Source of the DNA: Isochrysis galbana
Taxonomy: Eukaryota > Haptophyta > Isochrysidales > Isochrysidaceae
Assembly: GCA_018136815.1 (NCBI GenBank)
Contig: CM030936.1
Coordinates: forward strand, 5,975,685 to 6,039,684
Direction: 5' to 3'
Length of the DNA stretch: 64,000 nucleotides
Positions 1 through 12,924 of this stretch are shown here, one piece after another. Under the pieces are notes generated by a model, which saw only the letters and a list, made by a program, of their open reading frames with translations, was not told the origin of the DNA and ran no database searches. Positions within the stretch are counted from its first letter, which is position 1. Every line of letters starts with the position of its first letter. The position numbers were made by a program, and so were the translations under genes.

Positions 1-409
1 GGTGAGACCGCCGACGGGTCACCCGTGGCCATCTTGTCCGAGCCTCAACAAAAATGGTGGGCTGACCTCCCTCCTCCCTCCGACGCACTCTCGTTGGAGC
101 GCGGCGAAGGTCGGCCTGTCCCAGCGGATCGGTCGCCATCGCTCCGCTCCCACTTCGGATTGCGCGGGGGAGAGGTAGGAGGAATCTTCCCCCTGTCCCG
201 CGAAAAAAATATTCTACCCCATGACGATGCAGCGATTTTTTTTTCACCCAGGCTCCCTCACTCCCTCACCTCTACTCGTGCGAGAGAGAGCACAAATAAG
301 TCGGAGATACGCCCCCCCCCCCCCCCCCTAATATGTAGACTCACCCAGGAAGGGCCCAAATACGTAGTTACGATATGTACATTATATTTTTACCTATGAC
401 CCCTACAGG
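1..409. other. Intergenic DNA, nothing recognised
   Basis: No gene or repeat family could be recognised here. The stretch has a C homopolymer run near 311-329 and a T run near 237. The 124-residue open frame that crosses it has no domain-like features and runs through the homopolymers, so it is not treated as a gene. Confidence 0.5.
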
Positions 410-411
410 CA

Positions 412-564
412 AGCCATCAGCCATCAGCCATCAGGCATGCCAGGAGCATGGGTGGTGGGTGGTTCCTCCCCCATGGCCCATGGCAGGGGAGGAGTGAGGA
501 GTGGAGAGAGGGGGGGGGCTCGTGCCCCCCCATGGGCGAACTTAGTATAAACTTAGTTGTGAGG
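412..564 (-). repeat. Truncated copy of the 0.9-kb retroposon-like family (family A)
   Basis: Read on the minus strand, this begins with the family head (ACTAAGTTTATACTAAGTTC, then CCCATGGGGGG and a GCACGAGCCCCCC block). It continues through the conserved GGGGGAGGAACCACCCA segment to a CTGATGGCT-rich end. It matches the first 150 bp or so of the copies at 7879 and 49041. The remaining roughly 700 bp of the family are absent, so this is a partial copy. The end near 412 has three tandem CATCAGC-type units. Confidence 0.7.
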
Positions 565-2523
565 AGTGAGAATAGAGATCGAGATAGAGAACAGAAAGAC
601 GAAAGACCGAAAGACCGCATTTATTAGATACTGGAGGAAATCTAATAAATCTAATAAATCTGAATAAATCTATTCTAATAATGTGACGAAATATCCTCCA
701 GTTGGTAGGTGTGACCGCGGCGCTGATGATGACGGACGAGGTAGAAGGCTCGCTCGTCCTCCCCGCACTGATGGCCGCGGCGATCCTCGCGGCAGTGTGG
801 TTTATCTGCTGTGGCAGCGCAGCAAAGGGTGCACCTCGCGAGGCGCCGCACAGCTTCCGCTCCACCCAGGCCGCCATGCAGGGCCACGATGACTGATGGG
901 GCAAAAGGGACAGAACGATGCAGAGAGTGGCAATAGAAGGAGGGCATGGAGGAAGAGAGCCCGAGAAAGAGGGTTCATGAGCGTGGATCTTTTTGCAATT
1001 TCTCCCTCTCTCTAACTGTCTCTCTCAACGATCCTATCTACCTCCATTATATGAGTTTTGCCGGGTCGTACTTTTCACTCGAAGGCTGGTTGGTGCAAGT
1101 GCACTTCATGACTTCACTGTTGCGCCTCTGTGGGATGAGGGCACCCGATTCAGAATCTATAATGTTATGCTTGGTTGACGATACATGTACTCTATGGAAT
1201 TATGGCGTCGGAGCTCGTGTTTCCAGACTCGAAGTTACCGCATGAGGGATGAGATGAGAGGCAAGAGGGTAGGCCAAGCTAAAGAGACAAGCAGGCGCCG
1301 CCAATCAGTGTGGCACAAACAACTCCACGACTTACATCAAGCAGCGGTTCCTTGATTCGCGAATGCAGTAACACGTGTCGTCGCCAGCGCTAGGCCTCGC
1401 GCGTTGGGGCTCATGGTCAAGGTCTTCAAATAGTAAAGATGGTTGCTGCGTCACGTGACTTGGCACCCTTTGCTAGTTAAGTACTCGCTAGCTGATCCAC
1501 TCTCACATGCTGTGATTATCGGCGATGTGATTAAAGTTACACCACTGCCTGCACATTTCCCGATGTACGCCTTTTCTGTCCCTGTGTACCAATTTGTGCA
1601 CCGTAGAACTATTGCTCCTTGGCCATTGTTTTGGCTGATCAAAAGCCAGAGAGAGATCGGGTAAAAGAACAACCTGAAAGCTACTGCACAAGCAGCCCAC
1701 CAACAGTTTGCGTCACGGTCATCCTTCCATAAAAATCTTGAAAAAGATTTCCCACTAGGGCGTGGCATGAGGCAACGTGCTTGCGCTACTCTTGAAAGCT
1801 ACCCACTCCGAGCCTTTGCCACATCCCTCCCCCCCCTTCCGCGCTAGCGGCTTCTTGTATGTAGCTTGAAGGTTGTAGGCAGGAGCTGTGCAAGAACGTT
1901 CACGTTCACGCACAGCGCCACGATATAATCCAACGGCCAACACCTGAGGGGAGATCAGGGTCACACAAGGGGGTGCTGGTTCCTTGGACCGGCGATACCT
2001 CAACGCACGACATAGCCTAAAAAAAACCGCTAGGAGCACGTAGGGAGGTAAGCCAGGCGAGGGGCAAAGCAGGCGACAAGGGAGGCTACAAAGGAGGCGA
2101 GGGGCAAAGCAGGCGAATGTAGGATTCTGCGACGGTGACTAGCCTACGAGGAGGGGCATAGGAACGTAGACGACTTCTAAACCAAAAGGATCGATCGCGG
2201 ATGCGACAGTGGCGCGACCGGAGTCGCACGCACCTTGCTCGGCCTCGGCGGGCGGACGCGGCCGCTTCGACAGCGACTGCTCCGTGGGGGCTGGGGGGCC
2301 GGCCTCGGCGGGGGGGTCGATGGAGAGGGGGTGGGCGGCGGAGCGTTCCATGGCAACTGCTTATAAAGTTTGTTTTGTGTATATAGCGTGCAGTAGGTAG
2401 CATACTTTATACTATTATTGTGTGAGAATTAACAAGAGATGATATCGATATGAATGATGGGTACAATTCGAACTAATACTGATATCAAAAGCTGATATTA
2501 GTACTAATGCACCAACATAGCTG
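565..2523. other. Intergenic DNA without a recognisable gene
   Basis: Only short overlapping open frames occur here, on both strands, with no family signature. A short duplicated phrase (GAGGGGCAAAGCAGGCGA) occurs twice near 2057 and 2098. Composition changes from AT-rich (about 600-690) to GC-rich (2190-2350). Confidence 0.5.
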
Positions 2524-2645
2524 TCGAGTCGAGCGTAGCCGGAGGGCTTTGAGCCACTCCGTCGCGAGCGGCACCAGTGCACCAGTGACCAGTGAGGGGG
2601 GCGCGAGGCCCCCATTGACCCCCACTTATAAAAGTAGGTTGTGGG
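2524..2645 (-). repeat. Compound repeat: family A head joined to a tRNA-like segment
   Basis: On the minus strand this starts with ACAACCTACTTTTATAAGT followed by a GGGGGCCTCGCGCCCCCC block. The same head opens the family A copy at 39114. It is followed (about 2524-2578) by a segment with GCTCGCGACGGAGTGGCTCA and CGCTCGACTCGACAG. Those two boxes resemble the A and B boxes of an RNA polymerase III promoter, spaced as in a tRNA. The same segment recurs near 44383 and 63340. The tRNA-like reading is inference. Confidence 0.5.
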
Positions 2646-3077
2646 TGCAATTGTCAATCGTGAAAAGTCGATTGTTTTGTCTCCACCTCTATTCGCGTCG
2701 GAGTCCTCCTATTGAAGCAGACGAGAAGCAACGGCAACGTGGACTGGTTCCGGGATCACATCAACCGGCAATCGGATATGGGTGTGTTTTCCCTCCCCCC
2801 TATTTTTCTTTTTTTCGCGTCTGGTGCTGTGGGCCCAGGTGCGCTACCGTGGGCCGGGGTCTGGGGTTCCCACACCTCTAAGGGTAGAATTTGGACTTTC
2901 TTTTTTGCTGCGCTCATGCAAGATCGCTGCCGTCCGGCAGTGTTCACGCCCCTATGGGGTTGCGCGAGTGTGAGGGCGCAGGTGCAAGGGCCGGCGTGGT
3001 GAGATTATGCTGAGGAGAGCTGGGGAGGCAACTCAGAAACTGATATAGCTCGTTTCAAACCGTCTCTGGCTACAACA

Positions 3078-6000
3078 TCACACATATTGCTCGGTATCGG
3101 CTGCACTGATGGACACGCCCCCGTTCGTCACACGTGGGTAAAGCGTCCTTGCGGCTGGTGCGGCGTAGTGAAACGCGCGATGTGCGACGGTGACCGCCTG
3201 CGATTGATTCGCAACGGAACAGCCATTGAGAGCACCGGTGCTCCCGACCGTAGTCGGTGGCACGTCCGCCGTTTCGGCATCCCCGTCGTGATCGGAATGG
3301 TCATGTGCCCGAGCCTCCAAACCGCCGTTGATATCTCCACAGGAATGATGAGCGTTGCTTCTTCGCACCATATCGTCCATCACTTGCGCAGCGTGCGTGA
3401 GGCGAGCCTGCACCTCCGGTCGCGATGGTGGCTCCGGTTGCGCTGCGTCTTGCCGTTGCTGCTTCGCGAGCTGGGCGACGAAGTTGTCACAGGCCTCGGC
3501 AGGGGCCAGCCAGCTTGGCCTGTCCGAGATGAAGACATCGAGGAATAGCTTCGTGACGATGATCACGTGCTCAAGCACAACGAGTACAAAGCCCATCGTG
3601 TAATTAGCACGCAGCCGGCGCTCGCCGCAAAGGGCACAGAGCCGGGCGTTGTAGTGGGCGCTGCCCACTTCGCACATGACGTCGTACAACGGGCGGGATA
3701 CAAACGCAAAGTCGTCGAGGTACTTGGACGCGCTCAGCCACGGCGCTGAGCCAATCTCTTGGAAACACAGCTTGTAATTGTCGGCGCACGAGTCGTCGTA
3801 CCACGAGGTGTTGGTGCCATCCCATACACCCAGGGGCGTCATGTCCTCAAGAACGTTGGTGGAAGCGCACTCGGCTCCCTTGGCCGAGGCGATGAGCCAC
3901 GGTACCACGAGCTCGTCTCTAAAGGTCCACGACGTGAAGAGTAGTAGCACATTGACGAGGATGGCCATCCACGCGATGATGGACATCATAGTCTGCCAGG
4001 AGCCCACGTCACGGGCCCCCAGGTAGCGCGGCCGGCGCGTCTCGTATCCAATCTTGGTCGCGTCGACGCGCAGCTCAAAGAAGTTGACCGCAGCGGCGAT
4101 ACAGGACGAGAGCGGGAAGGTGGACGAGAAGAGCGCCAGGTAGCCGAATTGCACGACCTTAGAGTTGTACTCGTAGATGGTGCCACGAAAGCTCTCCAGG
4201 GCGATCTGGTGCTCAAGCTTCTCCGAGAAGTAAGCCAGCTCCTTCTCGCTCTCCAGCGCCCTAGATGTCTCAGTGAGACGCGTCGTGCCAACAGGCGCGG
4301 CTGTAGACGTGCCGCCACCCAGAGAGGCGTTGTCGGCGGCCTGTGACACCATCGTGGCTGCGCGCCCGACAGCCGCGCTCGCCGCGCCAACCAACTCGGT
4401 ACTCGGCACCATCGCTGCCTTGAATTGGTGCCGCATCGTGCGTTCACGCCTCCACATGCGCACCCAGCGCATGACACGAGGGAGCAGCAGCTGGATGGGC
4501 AGTTCATACAGCGGTTTCAGCAAGGTGAAGCATATCATCTGCACACGCACATCGCCCCAGCAGTCCTCGCGCACGAAGATGTGGCTTCGTCCTTCGCAAT
4601 CGTACTGGCGGGCTTCGACGGGGCAGCCGTCGCCATCGCCGGGTGAGAACGAGCAGTTGACTAGGGCCCACCAATCACGGCCGCGCTTGCCGCACATGTC
4701 CACGTAGGGGTTGCCATACGGGTCACGGAGGCCCCATGAGTCGAACAGTGCGAGCGAGTATGGCTTGAAGAAGGAGAGGTAGAAAAGGGGGCCGTACGAG
4801 TTGATGAACTGAAACAGGAACGTCTTGATAATGAGCGCATCCTCGTGCTCCGTTTCTGTGCGATGGTTTTCCAGGTTATTGATCAGGACAGCAACACGTT
4901 GATAGGCCACATTCATGATGGAGATCCACAACGTGTTGAGCACCGCGCCAATGAAGGAGCCATAGTCATAGTTGAAGTAGGTGTTGTTCTCATACTGCCG
5001 TGAGCGGGCGGCACGAGAAGGTGCACTTTGGCTCAAACGGGAGGGCAATGGAGGCAGACGCGAGCAAACGGTGACTGAGCGCGCGATGCAGATGCGAACG
5101 GGCGAGCGCGTGCGTTCCTAGCACCTGCGTCGCCAAGCGCATGAGCATGCGGAAGGAGAAGATAGAGATCATCACGGCCACGGTAAGGGCAACGAGAAAG
5201 AGCAGCATCGGCACGCCGACCATGTACGCCTTGAGCCTTTGCCATGACGACATGACGAGCACTTCCTCACCTTCGGGGTGGGACACAAAGCGACGGACGC
5301 GCCCTCGACCCCTACGATAAAAGCCGCGATCCATGCGCATCGCGGGCCTCTTGCCTCCATCGCGCCAAATGCCCTTTGAGAAGGCCTGTACAAACTCGAT
5401 GCGTGGTGCCTCGTCCTGTTCAAAGTCGAGGACATCCCACTCATATGCCAGTACTGCGAGGGGCACATGTTCGGAATGAACTAGTCGGCTCAAGTGTGGG
5501 CCGAGGCGCGGCGTGCAAACGGTGCGGTGCATGTAATGCAGGTTGTGCAGCAAACCGTTTTGCCGCCGTTTCCACATGACTTGTCGGAATGTCGCCCAAA
5601 GGGCGATGAGTACCCCGTTGATCGGGAGTGTGGCGGCGGCCGTGCGTGAGCAGAGCTCTCTCGACCACTGATCCACTTCCGTCCCGTCCTCGCAGTTGTC
5701 GGCTTCGAGTGTGATGCGCACGGAGCCAAGGAGCTCGCAGCCGTCGGCAAGGGAGAGCACCTCGAGAGAGAGCGTCACCCACATAAGTAGCCAGAGCCAT
5801 GAAGTGTACTCGTCCAGCCAGCCAAAGTAGAATGCAATCTTCTCGCCGTAGTAGTCGCGGATTCCATCAAGCGGTTGTTGGTTCAGTCCGAGGTCGGGGA
5901 TGATGCGCCGTAACGTGCCGCCATTGCCGCAGGGCCACACCCGGATCATGCGCCATGATTCATAGAGCAGCTCGCGCTCCGCCTCGTCGTGCAGTGAGAG

Positions 6001-6690
6001 GCAGGCACAGAAGATGCCACGCTCAACAAGGTAATCTACGTTGAGTTCCGCACCACCGCGCGCCTTGGTCGCCTCAAGGATGGAGAAGATTAGCCGCTGC
6101 CGTTCGAGAGATGAGAAGAGGCGGCCCCTTTTTAGCGCAAAGTCGGCGCGGTTGCGCATCTTGAAGTCGGCGTAGTACGGCCGGTCGGCGCGCTTGGGAT
6201 TGTTTGCGCTGGCGAGCTGGGGCCTGCATTCATTGCGCAGTAGCATGTCCATGCCTACGCGCTCAGCTTCGTGCTCGAGCAGCGAGAGCGGAGCCGTGAT
6301 CTTGAGAAGCATCATCCTCCCATCTCTCGACTCAGAGCGTATCACTCGCAGCCCGACCGCTTGCATCGCCTCGATCGCATGCTCGCGCGCCTCGACGCGG
6401 CGGAGCGCCCGCGTGCCAACCGGGGCAGCCGGCGCTTCTGCCACAACGCGGCTTGTGCCGCCGCCCGCCGTGCTATACGCCAGGAGCACATCAGCATGAA
6501 GGCCTGCTTCAGCGAGCGCCTCCATTCTCTCCTCTGCCTCGGCCTCCTCGGCCTGGCGGCGCATGCGGCGAGAGCTGGAAGCCTCCCCTCGACGAACGAG
6601 ACGAGTGAGACTCTCGCTCCACGTCGCCGAGCGCCGCCGCAGCCCGGGGCGCTGCGGGGCGCTGTGGCCGCCAGCTGGCGCCTCGCCCAT
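3078..6690 (-). CDS. Anoctamin (TMEM16)-family membrane protein
   Basis: Two exons, 6690-5125 and 4994-3078, separated by a 130-bp intron (GTGCTA...GGCAG) in phase 0, give about 1,160 residues. The first exon carries the N-terminal anoctamin dimerisation-type region (DVLLAYS near residue 70), then IRDYYGEKIAFYFGWL at the first membrane helix (about 280-315). The second carries FLFQFINSYGPLFYLSFFKPY, FGYLALFSSTFPL (about 805) and the last helix VLEHVIIVTKLFLDVF (about 995). Anoctamins are dimeric calcium-activated chloride channels or lipid scramblases of the plasma membrane or endomembranes. The transmembrane 8 ligand pair is kept (ELRVD, about 829). The helix-7 pair has only one acidic residue (EYNS where EYME is usual), and a Q stands where the helix-6 Glu is expected. 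The start is the ATG before MGEAPAGG, because the conserved N-terminal region begins soon after. Channel versus scramblase function cannot be told from sequence. Confidence 0.9.
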
Positions 6691-7858
6691 CGTACCCCTT
6701 CCCTTCCCTCGCCCTCCTTTCGCTGGCTCCTGCCTTCTACTCCAAGGGATACAAGCATAAGTACATGTAGGAGGTAAAAAAGTAACGCGCGTTCAGTTTT
6801 TTTTAGGGGGGGGTGAGTACTTGATCTAGTTGACGGGTGTTCCTTGTCGCGCGCCGTGAGTTGGGTGTGTTCGCGGCGCAGCCGCGGGGTGCGTTTCGTT
6901 GTTTCGTTTCTTGGTCGAGCGCCGCGTTTACTCGGCGCGAGGAAACATTTCTGGGGTTTTGACTAGGAATATGAATATGTTCATAATCATAAATATAAAT
7001 AAAGAGTGAGCTGTCTAGTTTGTAACCTTAGTTTACAAGTGACAAGTGCCCCAAACAAATAATAGTAATGTGTAATAGTCTAGAGGTAGAGGCAAAAAAA
7101 ACAACTGAAGATTCTGGGCTACTCGCCTACTAGTAGCTACTAGGTCTAGGTTACCCCGTCACTGCTACGACACCGCCCTTACATCCCCTCCCTCCACCTC
7201 CACCTCATTCCCTTGCCACTTTCCACTTTCCCCGCCATATATTGGTTGTGATAAGTGATTACTGATAACACCCCTTCGCCTCTCGTGAGGCTTGACTGTA
7301 TCGTGGCCGTGAGCATGCGCTGCCGGAAGAGGTGCGATCAATGATCATCGCAGCATTGCCACGGGCACTGCTCACTCTCGGCTGCACCATCTAAGAGTAC
7401 CATCTCCATCTATCCAGAGTATAGTATATTATAGTCACCCCCCTCCCCCCCCCCCCACCTCGGCGGTGCTGTCGGGGCTTGCAATAAAGGAGGATTAATG
7501 GGCGCGATAGTTGTGCCTGAGTATCAACGTGGTCATGTGTGGGACCTGTCGTGTTCGTACATACAAAGCTAGTTAGTGGTTTGTGGCAGTAGTGGCTACT
7601 AACGCTCGCGAAAAAAGATAAGGAACTAAATTGTTAAATTAAATTATGAATTAGGGAGCGACGGTGCTTTTTGGTACATCTAAAGCGTGATTCGGTTGCA
7701 ACTAGAGCTACGCTTCGTTGAAGTAGCGCTTGGATGATGATATGCTCATCAATCGACGTGGAATTTAGCCCACCTCGTTCATCCATACTCATGTAGGGCC
7801 AGAAGCCGCCCAACGTGATATGCTCCTTTGTCGACGTGGTATTCCCCGCTCATCCATG
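6691..7858. other. Intergenic DNA between anoctamin and a repeat
   Basis: No gene is seen. The stretch is mostly AT-rich (6960-7130, 7600-7700) with a C-run at 7439-7456. The phrase ATGTAGGG(C/T)CAGAAGC occurs at 7791 and again at 7863, just before the family A insertion, and it forms part of that insertion's target duplication. Confidence 0.5.
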
Positions 7859-8798
7859 TTTATGTAGGGTCAGAAGCAACTATAAGTTTATACTTAGTTC
7901 GCCCATGGGGGGGCACGAGCCCCCCTCTCTCTCCACTCCTCCCCTGCCATCTGCCATGGGGGAGGAACCACCCACTCTCCTGGCACGCCTGATGGCTTGC
8001 CAGGAGCACATAGCCCTGCTGACCCATTCCTCTCCCCACAGGCCCGCCTGACTCGCCCGCCCTGGCCCGTCGTGGCCTGCCCATCCCTCTGACCAGCCCC
8101 TCCTCCCCCTGGGCCACCCTGATCAGGACCCCCCAGCCAGCTCCAGTCGACTGGCAGGGGCTCGAGAGCCAGCGACGGAGAGGCAGGAGGGGCCAGGGCC
8201 ATGCCCCAGCCTCACCTGCCCCCTGAGCTGCGCTCCCAGGCCCCTGCCGGCCTCCTGGGGACCTGAAGAGGGGCCGCAGGCGCGCGCCATGGGCCCCCGC
8301 CGCAGGGAAGAGAGGAGGAAAAGGGAAGAGGGAGGGGAGGGGGGAGCGGCAGCTCTCCCCTCCGGTAGAAACGTGTCTTCTCGCCCCGTTTGGGTAAGAG
8401 TAAGAGAAGACGGGGGCGCTAGAGCCAGGAGGGAAGGGCCGCGGCGAGCCGCGGCCACTCGCTTCGGCGAGGAGAGATTAGCGCTCATGGGCCCCTATTC
8501 ACGAGTGCCCCCCCCCCCCCCCCCCCGCGTTGCTTTTACCCGAAAGGGGTTTTCCCCCAGCGTGGACTCGAGGAGAGGACGTGCTGGGGTGCGCGGGGTC
8601 GGTGCGTGCACTGGGTGGAGGACAAATATCGAGGGGAGGGGGCAGTGCCCCCTCCCCCCGGTAGTACTCGGACACCTGGCTCGTCAGGCATGGCGGGATT
8701 CCGGGACGGAAAAGTTGTGTCCAATTAGCTAGTGACTAGCTAGTGGGGTTGGCTAAGATATAACATTAATTATTTTATTTTATGTAGGGTCAGAAGCA
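7859..8798 (+). mobile_element. Full-length 0.9-kb retroposon-like element, family A copy 1
   Basis: The insert (about 7879-8778) is bounded by a perfect 20-bp direct repeat, TTTATGTAGGGTCAGAAGCA, at 7859-7878 and 8779-8798. Such a long target duplication is typical of target-primed retroposition. The left end has the family head (TATAAGTTTATACTTAGTTC, CCCATGGGGGGG); the right end is AT-rich and ends in T. Internal blocks (GAGAGCCAGCGACGGAGAGGC, CCCCCTGAGCTGCG, RREERRKREEGGEGG if translated, TTTTCCCCCAGCGTGGACTC) match the copy at 41761-42545 in reverse. No reverse transcriptase or other recognised protein is encoded, so it is non-autonomous. Confidence 0.8.
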
Positions 8799-9059
8799 GC
8801 CCAGCGGCATCAATGACCACACGATCTCGACAGCCACGTTGGAGGCGCGAAAGAGTGAATGACTACAGTAGGTGGTCGCACTTCACACCCTCACGTTCCC
8901 AAAGGGCGTAAGGTTGGCGCATGACTCGACCCCCAACCAAGCTGCCCACCGGTCGTCGACTAGCGGTGCGTGCTTCGGAAGCAGGGGCAGCCAGCGGCCC
9001 ACATGCATCGCTCTGTGCGAGTGAGCGCCACGCCATCAAAGAGGCCGTCGAATACCGCT

Positions 9060-12038
9060 CTACGCGAGCGAGCGCGAGGCGATCTCAAATGTGTCCTTGG
9101 AAAGCCCCTCGGTGGCCTTAATCTTCTCGAGAGCGGCCTTCATCTGCGCCGACCGCTCTGGCGTGTACCGCCGCCACTGGCCAAAGGCAGACGCGAGGCG
9201 CGCGGCGAGCTGCGGGTTCTTCTTGTCGAGCGCAATGACCTGCGCAGCAACGAAGTCATATCCTGAGCCATCCGCCTTGTGAAAGGCAGCAGGGTTTGCA
9301 CCCGCGAAGGTGGAGATCACAGAGCGCACGCGGTTGGGGTTGTCGTTGTACGCCGGATGCTTGAGCAGAGCCTGCACATTCTCGAGCGCGGCAGGCGACT
9401 CGGCTGCCGCCTGGATGGCGAACCACTTGTTGATGACGAGCTCCTCCTTATTGGCGGCCGCACGCTCGTAAAAGGCGGCGAGCGCCTCGTCGCGCGCCTT
9501 GCCCACGTGCGGCGCGAGCGCTGCCGCCGCGGCGAGCGAGTCGGTCATGCAGGTGGCGGTGCGGAACTGCGCGAGCGCGCGCTCCTGGTCCTCGGCGGCG
9601 CCGCCCTTGCACAGGTAGGCAAGGCACGTGTTGCGTAGCCGGCGCTTGCCCACAGTGGCCGGCTCGATGTTGAATGTCTCACCCTCCTTGGGCGCCAGAC
9701 GCTCGTAGGCGGCGAGCAGCTCAGGGCGGAGAGCGGCGGCAATGGCGTCCTTGGCGGTCTTGAGTGCGGCGCAGAGCGCATCGGGATCGACAGGAGACAT
9801 CTCCTGCGAGAGCGTCGCGTAGTCTGGCAACGAAAGAGAGTAGGCGGCGAGCGATGGGTCGAGCGACTCGTCGGTCAGTGTAGCGCGGTAGGCCTCGAGC
9901 AGCGGCTTGCCTACCTCGCCCTTGCCGTCTTGAGCGGCAAGGCCGAGCAGCACGCGCGAGGCAAGCTGCTGCGCAGCATCCCACCGGTTGAAGGAGTCAG
10001 GGTCGCTCGAGGCGAGGAGGAGTAGGTCCTCATCGCTGCGCTCGACACTGAGGCGGACTGGCGCCGAGAAGCCGCGCAGCAATGAAGGCACCGGCTCGGA
10101 GGGCACATTGTCAAAGACGAAACTCTGCTCCTCCTCGCGCAGCTGTAGCACGCGCGTGTCACCTAGCGGCGTGCCGTCCTTGAGCAGCAGACCTGTAGCG
10201 ACGGGGATGACGAAGGGCAGCTTTGTCGGCTGGCCGGGGGTGGCCGGCGTCGATTGCGAGAGGGTCAGAGTGTAGGTCTTCTTGGCTGCGTCGTATGCGC
10301 CAGACGCCTTGACGGTTGGCGTGCCCGCCTGAGTGTACCACCGCTCGAACTGCTCGCCGAGTAGCTCCTGCGCGCCGTTGGCGTCGGCGAGAGCAGCGCG
10401 GAAGTCGTCGCATGTGACCGCCTGGCCGTCGTGCCTCTCGAAGTAGAGGTCCATGCCCTTGCGGAAGCCGTCGGCGCCGAGCAGCGTGCGGTACATCCGG
10501 ATCACCTCGGCACCCTTGTTGTATACGGTGACAGTATAGAAATTGTCCATCGCGATGTACGACTCAGGACGAATCGGGTGAGCCATAGGGCCGGAGTCCT
10601 GCAGAAACTGCGCAGAGCGCATGATGCGCACGTCTTCGATACGCTTGACCGCCTCCGATGTCATGTCGGAGGAGAAGTGCTGATCGCGGAAGACGGTCAG
10701 CCCCTCCTTGAGGGTCAGCTGGAACCAGTCGCGGCAGGTGACGCGGTTGCCAGACCAGTTGTGGAAGTACTCGTGCGCGACGACGCCCTGCACACGCTCG
10801 TAGTCGCCATCGGTCGCCGTCGACGGTTTTGCCAGCACACATGCTGTGTTGAAGACATTGAGGCCCTTGTTCTCCATTGCGCCCATGTTGAAGTCGTTGA
10901 CCGCTACAATGTGGTACACGTCGAGATCGTACTCGCGGCCGTATGTTCGTTCGTCCCACGCCATCGAGTCCTTGAGTGACTGCATTGCCCAGTCCAGCTG
11001 GTCTAAATTCTCCTTCTCCGACCAAATCGCGAGCCGCACCTTGCGGCCGGACATCGTGGTGAAGCTTGACTCAATGCCGCCTAGGTCACCGGCCACCAGC
11101 GCGAAGAGGTACGATGGTTTGCGAAACGGGTCCTCGAACTCGGCCCAGTGGCGGCCGCCCTCCGCTTCTCCTTTACCCACCTCATTACCATTGGAGAGCA
11201 GCACAGGGAACTTAGCCTTGTCCGCCTCAATCCTTACCGAGTAAGAGGTCATGACGTCGGGACGGTCGGGGAAGAAGGTGATGCGGCGGAAGCCCTCAGC
11301 CTCGCACTGCGTGCACAGGTTCCCCGAGGATTGGTACAACCCCGATAGCTGCGTGTTGTCCGCCGGATTGATGGAGACGGTCGAAGTCAGTGTGAAAGGA
11401 CCGTCCGGAGGGCGAAGCAGCGTCAGGCCCTCCTCATTCAGCTCGTAGTCGGTGCCCGCGGAGAGTAGCGTGTCATCGAGCGAGATGGACTTAAGCGTGA
11501 GGTCCTCACCTGCAGCGGCGGAGGGTAGCTCATGCTTGGCAGTGCGTGGGTGATCAAGCGGCGTGCGGTCGGGCGTGCCGCAGTTCAGGGCCTCGAAGTG
11601 GCATCGCAAACGTCCTCGGAGGGGGGGAATGTGTCCTCAAGAAGGAAGTTGGGGGAAGAGAGAGAAACTCTCCTCCCTCCCCTCCTCCAACTCCTCGACC
11701 ATCCCCGCCCCCTGGCCCCGTCGCGGCGCACCGTTGAGCTGAAGCGTGGCATCTGCACTCGCGTGCGATTCCCTGCGCAGGGCCATCCGCGAGGTGACCA
11801 GCGTCTCCTTCTCCCTCACATCAAACTCGAGACGGAGCGAGGCGACAGAGAAGGGAAAAGGAGCATACTCGCTCCTCAGCTTCTCGACGGGGCCTTGCGA
11901 GGGCTTGGTGGTGGTGGCAGACATGGCCGCGATCCCGCTCCGCAGAAGAGCTGAGGGGGAAGCGGCGGGGGAAGGCAGACGCAGAGCAAGAGAGGGGAGG
12001 GAGGCGAGGGCGGCGGCCAGCAGCCGGGCAGACCGCAT
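9060..12038 (-). CDS. M1-family aminopeptidase N (PepN type)
   Basis: Two exons, 12038-11732 and 11509-9060, joined across a 222-bp intron (GTGCGC...GCAG, phase 1), give 918 residues. The join makes the unbroken beta-strand text LQLNGEDLTLKS, as in bacterial PepN. Zinc metallopeptidase marks are complete: GAMENKG exopeptidase motif, then HEYFH near residue 347 with the third zinc ligand Glu in TLKEG 18 residues later. The tail (LSKDTFEIASRSLA) also matches PepN. The enzyme removes N-terminal residues from peptides. Starting at 12038 gives a 38-residue Ala/Leu/Arg/Ser-rich extension (MRSARLLAAALASLPS) resembling an organelle-targeting or signal peptide. Starting at ATG 11924 (MSATTTKPSQ) gives an 880-residue form close to E. 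coli size. A GGTAAGTGAG donor at about 12093 and a strong pyrimidine-plus-CAG acceptor near 11950 suggest a 5'-UTR intron could select the shorter form. Confidence 0.93.
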
Positions 12039-12295
12039 CGACCAGGCGCACCGCGGTGTGTCCACGCGTGGCTTGAAATAGAGTCTCACTTACCCGCGGC
12101 TGTTTCTTCTCTGCTCGGCCCTCCCCCTCGTCCACCACTAGCATCGATTCACCTGCCGAGGAGCTCCCCTCTTCTCTTGCCTCCTACCTCGTTCTCTATT
12201 TGCACTTTACTCGCCCGGTTCCTCTCTCTATCGCTGTTCTTGTTCTCTCTTCGGCACCCCGCCGCCGCCGCCGAGACGCGCCGCGAGACTGAGAG

Positions 12296-12740
<445 letters not shown>

Positions 12741-12924
12741 CTGGCCGCGAGGGCAGGGAGAGGAGGGGAGGAGAGAAGGAAAGAGAGTGCGAAGCTTCAC
12801 GGAAGCTTCTGACTCTTCCCCGCGGTTGGTCGTCGGGGGCCGCGGGGGGGTCCTCGCTCGGGGGCGGGCAGAGACCGAGAGCTAGGGGTAGGAGGTAGGA
12901 GGTAATAGAGAGGTAGGAGGTAGG

